Source: Anaerolineales bacterium UBA5195
Lineage (GTDB): Bacteria > Chloroflexota > Anaerolineae > Anaerolineales > Villigracilaceae
Assembly (NCBI GenBank): GCA_002412925.1
Contig: DHVZ01000073.1
Coordinates: 92,897 to 156,896 of the forward strand
Reading direction: 5' to 3'
DNA length: 64,000 nt
Position numbers and translations under genes: made by a program. Below, in pieces: positions 45,159 through 52,941 of this stretch. Each line of letters opens with the position of its first letter. Within the stretch, counting starts at the first letter, position 1. The notes below the pieces were generated by a model. The model was given only the letters and a program-made list of their open reading frames with translations. It searched no databases and was not told the DNA's origin.

Positions 45159-46145
45159 ATGAAACTTGCCTTCGCTGGAACCGGTTACATCAACAAAATC
45201 CATGCCCTGGCGGCCAAAAGCGCCGGGGCCGAACTGACCGCCGTGGTCAACCACCAGCCAGAATCGATGGCGAAATTTGCCGCCGAGTTTGGCATTCCCC
45301 GCCAATATGGATCGGTGGAGGCCCTGCTCAAAGCTGGCGGGGTGGAGGCCCTGGTGGTTTCAACGCCCAATTACCTGCACGCCGAACAAACCATTTCTGC
45401 GCTCGAAGCTGGCCTGCATGTTCTGGTTGAAAAGCCGATGGCGATGAACGCCACCGAGGCCGCAGCCATGCAAACCACCGCTGAAAAAGCCGGAAAAACC
45501 CTGATGGTCGCGCACATGTGGCGTTTTGATCCAGAAGCCATCTGGCTGCGGGCGCAAATTGCCGCGGGCCGGATCGGCAAAATCATCCGCACCAAGGGCT
45601 GCGGAGTGCATGTCAAGTGGGGGCCGGGCGGCTGGTTCACGCAAAAAAAATTTGCCGGGGGCGGCGCGATGGCCGATATGGGCGTCCATGCCCTCGACAC
45701 CGTCCGCTTCCTGCTCGGCGACCCGCAACCGGTCAGTGTCTACGCCAAAATCGGCACCTACTACGGCGCTTACGATGTGGATGATACCGGGCTGGTAATT
45801 GTCAACTGGGAGAATGGCGCAACCTCCTACTTCGAATTCGGCTGGTGGCAGCCGCACGCCGACCAGCCCAACGCCGGGACGCAGCTCTACGGGCAGGCCG
45901 GATTCGCCTCGCTTTTCCCGACCCGGATCGAAACCAAAGACTCCGTCGATGACGGCGGCTTCTCCCCACGCACCGAACATCGCGCCCTGCAGGGCATGTA
46001 CGATGCCCAGATGAAATATTTCCTCGCATGCGCCCGAACAGGCGCGCACCCAATTCCCGGCGGTCAGGAAGGCTGGGCGAACATCAAAGTGGTTGATGCC
46101 GCCTACGAATCCAGCCGGACCGGGAAAGTGGTCGAGGTTCAGTAG
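45159..46145 (+). CDS. Gfo/Idh/MocA-family oxidoreductase
   Basis: NAD(P)-dependent sugar or inositol dehydrogenase-like protein, 328 residues. Rossmann fingerprint 'LAFAGTGYINKIHALAAKS' at the N-terminus, 'VVSTPNYLHAEQTISALEAG' and the catalytic-lysine motif 'HVLVEKPMAM' (EKP), followed by the C-terminal beta-sheet domain with 'GGGAMADMGVHALDTVRFL'. AAAAGGA precedes the ATG at 45159; the longer frame would translate the REP unit. It is the first gene of a four-gene operon (two-base gap to the next) with a phosphoesterase, a ChbG-like deacetylase and a sugar kinase, so the substrate is probably a modified or N-acetylated sugar. Confidence 0.93.
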   Translation: MKLAFAGTGYINKIHALAAKSAGAELTAVVNHQPESMAKFAAEFGIPRQYGSVEALLKAGGVEALVVSTPNYLHAEQTISALEAGLHVLVEKPMAMNATEAAAMQTTAEKAGKTLMVAHMWRFDPEAIWLRAQIAAGRIGKIIRTKGCGVHVKWGPGGWFTQKKFAGGGAMADMGVHALDTVRFLLGDPQPVSVYAKIGTYYGAYDVDDTGLVIVNWENGATSYFEFGWWQPHADQPNAGTQLYGQAGFASLFPTRIETKDSVDDGGFSPRTEHRALQGMYDAQMKYFLACARTGAHPIPGGQEGWANIKVVDAAYESSRTGKVVEVQ

Positions 46146-46147
46146 CC

Positions 46148-47005
46148 ATGCGCCTGGCTGTCCTGGCGGATATTCACGGAAACCTGCCCGCCCTGGAGGC
46201 TGTGCTTGACGATCTGCGAAATGAACCGGTCGATGGTTTCATCGTGGCTGGCGACATGGCCGCCGGACCAAACTCCGCTGAAGTCGTCGAGCGGCTGCGG
46301 GCGTTAAACGCCTGGATGATTCGCGGCAACAATGATAATTACCTGCTGAAGTTTGCCTCCGGCTCTGCCCCGGATTGGTGGTATACCAGCCAGCAATGGG
46401 CGTTTACGCGCTGCTGTTATCAGCAGACTGATCCCGAAACGCTGGAGTTCCTGGGATCCCTGCCCGAACAGCGTGTGATCGAGCTGCCTGGCGCCAGCGT
46501 CATACGCGTTGTCCATGGCTCGCCGCGCAACATCTCTGAGCTGGTTTACCCCGATCAAGATCTTAGCCTGCTCGATCTGGCCCTGGAAATGACCTCCGAA
46601 TCAGTCCTGGTTTTTGGACACACCCACACTCCCTGGCAAATGCGGCGCAAGGACCGCCTGGCGCTCAATCCCGGCGCGGTTTGCGGTTCGCTGACCAGGG
46701 GCGCCTGCGCCAATTATGCCGTGCTGACCTGGCAAAACAAGGCCTGGGAGGCGGAACTCCGCAGCGTCAGCTATGATTTGGCCGCCCTGCGCGCCTGCTT
46801 CGAGACCACCGGTTTGCTCACGGCGGGCGGCGCGATTGCCCGCACGCTGCTCTTCGACTTTGAACACGGCGCCAACACCTTGCCAGACCTGGTAACCTAC
46901 GCCTTTGAACTGGCTTCCCAGGCCGGTTACCCCAACTGCGAATTTGTCCCGGATGAAATCTGGGAACAAGCCGCCCAAACTTTCAACCATGAGGATTACC
47001 AATGA
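46148..47005 (+). CDS. Calcineurin-like metallophosphoesterase
   Basis: Metallophos_2-type phosphoesterase, 285 residues. Metal-binding motifs in order: 'LADIHGN' (D-x-H), 'VAGDMAAGP' (GD), 'IRGNNDN' (GN), 'VVHGSP' and 'VFGHTHTPW' (GHxH). A C-terminal region of ~80 residues follows. Substrates in this family range from nucleotides to phosphosugars. Its place second in a sugar operon, starting two bases after the oxidoreductase stop and overlapping the deacetylase start by four, suggests dephosphorylation of a sugar phosphate. Confidence 0.9.
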   Translation: MRLAVLADIHGNLPALEAVLDDLRNEPVDGFIVAGDMAAGPNSAEVVERLRALNAWMIRGNNDNYLLKFASGSAPDWWYTSQQWAFTRCCYQQTDPETLEFLGSLPEQRVIELPGASVIRVVHGSPRNISELVYPDQDLSLLDLALEMTSESVLVFGHTHTPWQMRRKDRLALNPGAVCGSLTRGACANYAVLTWQNKAWEAELRSVSYDLAALRACFETTGLLTAGGAIARTLLFDFEHGANTLPDLVTYAFELASQAGYPNCEFVPDEIWEQAAQTFNHEDYQ

Positions 47006-47901
47006 CCCCCAATCCACTGCTTAAGAAACTTGGTTATTCAAATACCGACCGCCTCGTCATCATCCACATCGATGACATTGGCATGTGCCAGGCTTCCCTG
47101 CAAGCCTTTAAAGACCTATGGGAATTCGGCACAATTTCTTCCGGTGCAGTCATGGTTCCCTGCCCCTGGTTCCCGGCCACAGCTGAATTCTGCCGGGACA
47201 ACCCGGAGGTGGATATGGGTGTCCATGCCACGCTGAATGCTGAATGGGAAAACTATCGTTGGGGGCCAATCTCCACCCGCGACCCCGAAAGCGGCCTGCT
47301 CGATCAAGACGGTTACTTCCACCAGTGGCATTCCGCCGTTTACGCCAAGGCCAAACCTGAGGCAGTCGCCGCTGAAATCAACGCCCAGGTTGAGAAAGCG
47401 CTCGCCGCCGGCATCGAAGCGACCCACATCGACTCTCACATGGGCACGATCATGCATCCCAAATTCATCCAGGCCTATCTGCAAGCCGGGACCAGCCGCC
47501 TGATCCCCAACATGCTGCCGCGCGCCAGCGCGACCGGCTTCTGGATGATGCACGAGGAGGGGGAAACCGGGCCGGAGGTCTACCTGCCCATCCTGGAGCA
47601 ACTCGAAGCCCAGGGCCTGCCGATGATCGACGCCCTGGACGGGATGCCGCTCGAGCATGACGAGGATCATCTTGGCCTTGCCAAAAAGTTACTGGCTGAA
47701 GTTCCGGTGGGCATCACCCATTTCCTGATGCACCCTTCGATCGATACGCCTGAATTACGCGCCATCGCGCCTGATTGGCGCGCCCGCGTGGCCAACTACC
47801 AGGCCTTCATGAGCCAGGAAATGAAAGCTTATCTCAAAAATTCCGGCCTGCAGATCATCGGCTACCGGCCCATCCGTGAAGCGCTGAGGCGTGGCAAGTG
47901 A
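47002..47901 (+). CDS. ChbG/HpnK (YdjC)-family carbohydrate deacetylase
   Basis: YdjC-like metal-dependent deacetylase, 299 residues. The metal and catalytic motif 'VIIHIDDIGMCQASLQAF' lies near the N-terminus. 'MGVHATLNAEW' and 'ATHIDSHMGTIMHPKF' supply the remaining His ligands, and 'THFLMHPSIDTPEL' follows later. ChbG removes an acetyl group from N,N'-diacetylchitobiose phosphate, and relatives act on other N-acetylated sugars. It overlaps the genes on both sides by four bases (ATGA and GTGA), fully coupled to the phosphoesterase and kinase. Confidence 0.92.
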   Translation: MTPNPLLKKLGYSNTDRLVIIHIDDIGMCQASLQAFKDLWEFGTISSGAVMVPCPWFPATAEFCRDNPEVDMGVHATLNAEWENYRWGPISTRDPESGLLDQDGYFHQWHSAVYAKAKPEAVAAEINAQVEKALAAGIEATHIDSHMGTIMHPKFIQAYLQAGTSRLIPNMLPRASATGFWMMHEEGETGPEVYLPILEQLEAQGLPMIDALDGMPLEHDEDHLGLAKKLLAEVPVGITHFLMHPSIDTPELRAIAPDWRARVANYQAFMSQEMKAYLKNSGLQIIGYRPIREALRRGK

Positions 47902-48896
47902 AATATTTCCTTGGGATTGACGCGGGCGGCACAAAAACCCACGCCTTGATTGCCGATGAAAACGGTCAGGCGCTCGGCCTGGGCCGCGCCGGGACCGGCA
48001 ACTGGGAAGGCGTCGGCCTGGAGGGCCTGACGAAAGCTCTCAAACAGGCCGCTTCTCAGGCGCTGAAAATGTCGGGGCTGCGAATCGAGCAAATCGGCGC
48101 CGCCGGGATGGGCCTGGCCGGGTATGATTGGCCCAGCCAGCGCGAGATGATTCTCGGGGCGATCCAGCCGCTCGGGCTGAACCATCCACCCGAAATTGTC
48201 AACGACGCCACCCTCGGCCTGTTGGCCGGAGTCACACAGGGCTGGGGCGTTTCGGTCGTCTCAGGGACAGGCTGCAACTGTCGCGGCTGGAGCAAGGATG
48301 GCAAACACGAGGGGCGCGTTGTCGGCGGGGGTAGTCATTGGTCCGGGGAGTATGCCGGCGCCTACGATCTTGTCACCCGCGCGATGCGCGCCATCACCTT
48401 CGAGTGGAATAAACGCGGCCCGGCCACCGCCCTCAGCCCGGCCTTCTTGCAATTGACCGGTGCAAAAGACCTGGATGAACTGGTCGAGGGTGTTTATGTC
48501 GGTAAATATAAATTCGACACGTCCCTGGTTTTCAAGGTTTTCGAAGTGGCCGCACAGGGCGACCCCGAGGCGCTCAAAGTCATCGCCTGGGCCGGAAACG
48601 AACTGGGGCAAATGGCCTGCGGCGTGATCCGCCAGCTTGGCCTGGAAAACGAACCGGTTGAAATCGTATTAATCGGTAGTCTTTACGACGGACACCCCCT
48701 GATGACCGAGGCTCTGCGCCAGACCGTTCTGGAAGTTGCCCCTGCGGCAAAAATTGTCCGGCTGACTGCTCCACCGGTGGTGGGCGGCGTTTTGCTGGCC
48801 CTCGAACAAGTCTATGGCAGCGCAGCCTATAAGCGGCGCGAGAAACTGCTCGCTTCAACCAGCCTGTTGCTCAACAGCGAGAACCAAGGTCTCTAG
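47898..48896 (+). CDS. BadF/BadG/BcrA-type ATPase, N-acetylglucosamine kinase-like
   Basis: ASKHA-fold kinase of 332 residues. ATP-binding 'YFLGIDAGGTKTHALIADE' at the start, 'VNDATLGLLAG' (catalytic Asp), 'VVSGTGCNCRGW', 'GGGSHWSGEYAGAYDLV', and 'VLIGSLYDGHPLM' near the end. This matches eukaryotic and bacterial GlcNAc kinases rather than the CoA reductase activators, since no Fe-S cysteines or radical-enzyme partners are present. The GTG start overlaps the previous stop. The TAG stop is part of the CTAG flanking a MITE-like element, so the original C-terminus may have been altered. With the deacetylase, it points to amino-sugar catabolism. Confidence 0.88.
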   Translation: MKYFLGIDAGGTKTHALIADENGQALGLGRAGTGNWEGVGLEGLTKALKQAASQALKMSGLRIEQIGAAGMGLAGYDWPSQREMILGAIQPLGLNHPPEIVNDATLGLLAGVTQGWGVSVVSGTGCNCRGWSKDGKHEGRVVGGGSHWSGEYAGAYDLVTRAMRAITFEWNKRGPATALSPAFLQLTGAKDLDELVEGVYVGKYKFDTSLVFKVFEVAAQGDPEALKVIAWAGNELGQMACGVIRQLGLENEPVEIVLIGSLYDGHPLMTEALRQTVLEVAPAAKIVRLTAPPVVGGVLLALEQVYGSAAYKRREKLLASTSLLLNSENQGL

Positions 48897-49083
48897 TACC
48901 GCAACTTTATAAAGATGCAGGTTAATCAGTTCTCTTTCAAGGAGAAAATGTTCAAAACAGCCCTACAGCTTAAGGTAGTTGCGGCACTAGTACCGCAACT
49001 ACCTAAAAGTGTAGGGCCATCGCCTATATTTCAAGGGAAATTTCTCAAAATGACCCTACAACTTAAGGTGGTTGCGGCACTAG
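48893..49083. mobile_element. Two tandem MITE-like elements with CTAG flanks
   Basis: The pattern is CTAG - 90 bases - CTAG - 89 bases - CTAG. Each unit starts TACCGCAACT and ends AGTTGCGGCA or GGTTGCGGCA, i.e. inverted ends. In the second unit the ends match for about 26 bases with a few mismatches (TACCGCAACTACCTAAAAGT ... ACTTAAGGTGGTTGCGGCA). The units share their right ends (CTTAAGGTRGTTGCGGCA). No gene is inside. The first CTAG contains the stop codon of the kinase gene. CTAG duplication would suit an IS4/IS5-like mobilising transposase. Confidence 0.7.
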
Positions 49084-49163
49084 ACTTTTTCCGCCGGCCC
49101 CGATGGACTTATCATTCGTGCATTTTAAACCGAGAATAGAAGAATTGGGGGTAAACTGGGAGA

Positions 49164-49546
49164 GTGAGCAAACAACAACTTGAAGTACACATTGAGCCGG
49201 CAGCAGACTTGCCGATTTGATTGCCAAGTTGGAGCGGATGAAAATTCGTCAGTTGATCGATCGGCATTTCAGGCCACACGGCAAAAACTGGCAGGTGTTT
49301 ATGCTGGCAACCCAAACGGCAGACTGCCACTCCAAGAGCCGAAACGCTCCTGCGTGTTTTCAAGAACATCTACCTGACCACCATACACCTCGCAGGCCAA
49401 AGACACCCTCACCTCACGCCGCTCACCGCTGTTCAGGAGCAAATCCTGACCCTCTGCGATATGCCTGTTTCACTTTTACCACGCACTTCCCAACAATCTT
49501 TCATTCGCTACCTGAAATGCCCAAACCGAAAGACTTACTTTTCTAA
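49164..49546 (+). pseudogene. Remnant of a transposase gene (IS1634/IS4-like)
   Basis: Begins GTG at 49164 ('MSKQQLEVHIEPAADLP'), hits TGA at 49218 and continues in another frame as 'IAKLERMKIRQLIDRHFRPH', typical of the N-terminus of IS1634-type transposases. After about residue 45 the frame shifts again to 'LLRVFKNIYLTTIHLAG' and 'LTPLTAVQEQILTL', like the C-terminal end of the same proteins. The catalytic DDE core is missing. It is an internally deleted, frameshifted relic next to the MITE-like pair. Family assignment is from memory of sequence style. Confidence 0.5.
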
Positions 49547-49569
49547 AGCATACATCGCTAAACCCTAAA

Positions 49570-51882
49570 ATGACCCTTCCCTTCACCCCTCGTCCCTCCC
49601 AATCCGCCATCCTCCGCTACAGCGGCGGCACGCTGGGTATTTCAGCGGTGCCCGGCAGCGGAAAAACCCACATCTTGAGCGCGCTGGCCGCGCAGATCAT
49701 CTCCAGCGGTGTGCTGGGCGTCGACCAGGAAGTGCTGATCGTCACACTGGTTAACTCGGCGGTCGACAACTTCTCCAGCCGCATCAGCGGCTTCATCCGC
49801 GAGAGCGGGCTGATTCCGCACCTGGGCTATCGCGTGCGCACCCTGCACGGGCTGGCGCACGACATCGTCCGCGAGAACCCGGCGCTGGTTGGGCTCGACA
49901 ACCGCTTTGCCATCGTCGATGAACGCGAAGCCGAGTTCATCCGCAAGGAAGCCGCCAACGCCTGGCTGGCCGCGCATCCATATGACCTCGACGAACTGCT
50001 CGACCCCGAACTCGACCAATCCAAACGCGATTGGGTCATGCGCCAGCAACTGCCTGACCTGGTCAACAGTTTGGCGCTGGCCTTCATCCGCTCGGCCAAG
50101 GACAACCGTCAGACACCCGACAGCCTGCGCGCCCGGCTCGACCCTTCGACAGGCTCAGTGCAAGTTCCCCGCCTTCCCCTGCCGCTGGCCGAAATGGGCT
50201 GGGACATCTACACCAACTACCAGCGCGCGCTCACCTATCGCGGCGCGGTCGATTTTGACGATCTGATCCGCCTGGCGCTGGACGCGCTGACGCTCTCCCC
50301 CGAACTGCTCGAACGCCTGCGCAAGCGTTTCCCCTTCATCCTCGAGGACGAAGCCCAGGATTCGAGCGCCCTGCAGGAGCAAATCCTCGGCAAACTTTCC
50401 ACCGGCAATTGGGTGCGCGTCGGCGACCCCAACCAGGCCATTTTTGAGACGTTCACCACCGCTAAGCCGGAGTATTTGCTGAGATTCATCGAGGAAGCGG
50501 AATATAAGCAGGATTTACCCGTTTCGGGGCGTTCGCAGCCTGCAATCATTGCCCTGGCAAACCAGTTAATAGACTGGACCCGAACCGGCCACCCGCTGCC
50601 CGAAGTCCAGAATGCGTTGACCGTTCCCTACATCCAGGCGACCGACCCCGACGACCCTCAGCCAAACCCCGCTGACGACCCGGCCGGGATTCACCTGATC
50701 GGCAAGAAATACACCCCCGACGAGGAAGTGGAAGCAGTCGTCAAGTCGCTCGAAAAGTGGCTGCCCGAAAACCAGGATTCAACCGTGGCGGTGCTGGTGC
50801 CGCGCAACGCGCGCGGCGTGGATGTGATCACCAAGCTGAAGGAACGCAAGCTCGATTACGTCGAGTATCTCTCCAGCACCTCCACCACCCGCGCGGCGGC
50901 AGGCGCGCTGGGTAACATCGCCGCTTACCTGGCGGACCCGTCATCGGCCTCGAAGCTGGCGCGGGTCTATCAAGTCTGGCGCAGGGCCTGGCGCGAGGAT
51001 GACGGTCAAAAGGCGTTCTACGCCCATTTAACGGAACTGGTCCGCAAATGCGGCGAAGTGGAAGCCTTCATCGCGCCGCGTCCCGACCGGAATTGGCTCT
51101 CGAGCCTCGGGGAGTCAGAATCTGAGGAAGTACTGGCAGAGTTGGAAGCCTTCCGGGCTGTCGTCCGCCGCTGGCAGGGCACGACCCTGCTCCCGATTGA
51201 CCAGCTGATCCTGACGCTGGCGCAAGACCTGTTCACCGAACCCGCCGACCTGGCCCTGGCGCACAAACTGGCGCTGGTGCTGCGGACGGTGGCAAACGAC
51301 CACGCCGACTGGCGTCTGCCTGAACTGACGGCGGAACTGGGTGTGGTCGCCAAGAACGAACGGCGTTTCTTGGGCTTCAGCGCCGACGATTCAGGCTTCG
51401 ACCCGGCGCGGCACGAAGGCAAGGTGGTGGTCTCGACCATGCACAAGGCCAAGGGGCTGGAATGGGACCGCGTCTACCTGATGTCGGTCAATAATTACGA
51501 CTTTCCATCGGGGATGGCGAACGACCGCTATATCTCGGAGAAATGGTTCGTGCGTGGGGTTTCGATACAGCAGGGAGGGTCGAGTAGCCCGGAGGGCGTA
51601 TCGAGACCCGCTTACTCAACCACCGGGTTAAATCTCGAGGCCGAGGCGCTGGCGCAGTTGCAGAATGCGCTGACCGCGAGCGAATACAACTGGCAGGCCG
51701 AGGGCGAAGCCACCCTGCGTGCGCGCAGCGATTACGTCCGCGAGCGCCTGCGCCTGCTGTATGTGGGGATTACGCGAGCCAAACGGGATTTGATCCTGAC
51801 CTGGAACACTGGCAGAACCGGTGAGCAGACCCAGGCCCTCCCGTTTGCGGCGCTGCAGGGGTGGTGGGAGACCAACGTTTAA
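49570..51882 (+). CDS. UvrD/Rep-family (SF1A) DNA helicase
   Basis: ATP-dependent 3'-5' helicase-like protein, 770 residues. Motif I 'SAVPGSGKTHILSA' (~26-36), Ia 'EVLIVTLVNSAVDNF', motif II in the variant 'LEDEAQDSSALQE', III 'VRVGDPNQAIFETFT', IV 'DLPVSGRSQPAI', V 'VSTMHKAKGLEWDRVYLM', VI 'LLYVGITRAKRDLIL'. It is similar in layout to PcrA/UvrD but with a reduced 2B region. Two stretches look like genomic repeats read in frame: residues ~192-197 and ~662-687. Neither disrupts the helicase motifs, though the second lies between motifs V and VI. No nuclease partner is adjacent. Confidence 0.92.
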   Translation: MTLPFTPRPSQSAILRYSGGTLGISAVPGSGKTHILSALAAQIISSGVLGVDQEVLIVTLVNSAVDNFSSRISGFIRESGLIPHLGYRVRTLHGLAHDIVRENPALVGLDNRFAIVDEREAEFIRKEAANAWLAAHPYDLDELLDPELDQSKRDWVMRQQLPDLVNSLALAFIRSAKDNRQTPDSLRARLDPSTGSVQVPRLPLPLAEMGWDIYTNYQRALTYRGAVDFDDLIRLALDALTLSPELLERLRKRFPFILEDEAQDSSALQEQILGKLSTGNWVRVGDPNQAIFETFTTAKPEYLLRFIEEAEYKQDLPVSGRSQPAIIALANQLIDWTRTGHPLPEVQNALTVPYIQATDPDDPQPNPADDPAGIHLIGKKYTPDEEVEAVVKSLEKWLPENQDSTVAVLVPRNARGVDVITKLKERKLDYVEYLSSTSTTRAAAGALGNIAAYLADPSSASKLARVYQVWRRAWREDDGQKAFYAHLTELVRKCGEVEAFIAPRPDRNWLSSLGESESEEVLAELEAFRAVVRRWQGTTLLPIDQLILTLAQDLFTEPADLALAHKLALVLRTVANDHADWRLPELTAELGVVAKNERRFLGFSADDSGFDPARHEGKVVVSTMHKAKGLEWDRVYLMSVNNYDFPSGMANDRYISEKWFVRGVSIQQGGSSSPEGVSRPAYSTTGLNLEAEALAQLQNALTASEYNWQAEGEATLRARSDYVRERLRLLYVGITRAKRDLILTWNTGRTGEQTQALPFAALQGWWETNV
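50142..50162. repeat. CCTTCGACAGGCTCAG-type repeat fragment in frame within the helicase gene
   Basis: CCCTTCGACAGGCTCAGTGC encodes 'DPSTGSVQ'. The same core (CCTTCGGCAGGCTCA, CCTTCGGCAAGCTCA) forms part of the intergenic repeats at 39405 and 35647. Confidence 0.55.
51555..51629. repeat. BIME-like repeat read in frame inside the helicase gene
   Basis: GGTTTCGATAC ... GGGTCGAGTAGCCC, GGGCGTATCGAGACCC ... TACTCAACCACC: a forward unit lying between the two ends of a reverse unit, the same family as 37476-37587. It is translated as 'RGVSIQQGGSSSPEGVSRP' and 'AYSTTG', without stops. Confidence 0.8.
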
Positions 51883-51982
51883 CAGGTTCAACAGAAAAAG
51901 ACGTAGGGTTATCGGGGGGCAGCTGGGAATGAAAAACGAAGAATTTGCGATTGGCTAAATTTGATCCGTTAGGACACGGCGC

Positions 51983-52858
51983 TTACCCGCCAGTCGTCCA
52001 ACGAATGAGTTCAGGGGGAACCCAAAAGTTGCCCAAGCCTGCAAACCCCAAGGCCATCGAAACAACGAGAATGATAATCCCTGTTGCAATCAGAATGCGG
52101 TCGCGGTTCTGGTAGGTCAGTTCTTCAAGCCAGGTGCGCGGCCCAATTCCAAAGGCGCGTAAATCCATGGCGTCGATGATGTCTTCCGAGCCGATAATGG
52201 CATGGATGGTGACAGGGACGATGATCGGGCCAAGTTTGCGGACCTGCTCGATCAACCCGCCGCTGATTTTCTCCAGCTCATAGCCGCGTGCGCGCTGGGC
52301 GTCCATCGTCAGCTGAAAATCGCGCCCGAAAGTGGGGATAAAGCGCATCGTCAGATCCATGGCGTAGGCAATCTTATCGGGCAGGCCCAAGCCTTTGAAC
52401 GTAATCCCATACAAGGCCGGGTTGAGTGAGTAGGGAATCAAAATCGTCATGACTGCAATGCTGAAAACCCGCGCAAACTGGCTGACGGCAAAAAATGCCC
52501 GCTCCACGGTCACATCCAGTGTGGGGCGCCAGCCCAGAATGGTAAACGGCGCGGCGAACTGGCGAATCAAGTGCTCCTGTTTGTAAAGTTCCTGCCCGCC
52601 GCGGCCGGTTAAAAAAGTCAGGATGGCAAAGAAGATGACAAAACTGCCAATGAATAAGAACGGGCGCCGGATTTCGCTCCATTTCAGCCCGGAAGTAAAC
52701 AACCAGAACAGGGCAATCCCAAAAAACGGCAGCAGGTAACGCACATCCCAAAAGGCAAGCGTGGAAAACAGGAAACACAAATAGAAGATGACCCATGCGC
52801 GCGGGTCAAACCACTGGACCAGGGACTTACGTTTGCGGTAACGCCAGGCGACTAACAT
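51983..52858 (-). CDS. ecfT: ECF transporter transmembrane (T) component
   Basis: EcfT/CbiQ-like membrane scaffold, 291 residues from the ATG at 52858; the longer frame would include a repeat. About six to eight membrane segments with the two coupling helices carrying Ala-Arg-Gly-type motifs: 'QRARGYELEKI' and 'DLRAFGIGPRTW'. These dock onto the two ATPase halves. It is the last gene of an operon ordered SAM hydrolase, fused A1-A2 ATPase, S component, T component. A near-perfect hairpin separates it from the S-component gene. Confidence 0.92.
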   Translation of the reverse strand: MLVAWRYRKRKSLVQWFDPRAWVIFYLCFLFSTLAFWDVRYLLPFFGIALFWLFTSGLKWSEIRRPFLFIGSFVIFFAILTFLTGRGGQELYKQEHLIRQFAAPFTILGWRPTLDVTVERAFFAVSQFARVFSIAVMTILIPYSLNPALYGITFKGLGLPDKIAYAMDLTMRFIPTFGRDFQLTMDAQRARGYELEKISGGLIEQVRKLGPIIVPVTIHAIIGSEDIIDAMDLRAFGIGPRTWLEELTYQNRDRILIATGIIILVVSMALGFAGLGNFWVPPELIRWTTGG

Positions 52859-52880
52859 TTTGTGATTTTTTGATTGCGTG

Positions 52881-52931
52881 ATTGGGTGATTGTGGTTGGC
52901 CTGAAAATCGCCAATCACACAATCACCCAAT
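52881..52931. repeat. Intercistronic inverted repeat in the ECF operon
   Basis: ATTGGGTGATTGTGGTTGGC and GCCAATCACACAATCACCCA (plus AT) pair over about 20 bp with a two-base bulge; the arms are built of short TGATTG repeats. No T tract follows on the minus strand, so mRNA processing or stability is more likely than termination. Confidence 0.65.
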
Positions 52932-52941
52932 CGCCAAATAA

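Noticed and set aside
48915..49139. 74-codon frame across the MITE pair
   Set aside because: It merely reads the two repeated element ends ('LQLKVVAAL' twice) and has no independent support.
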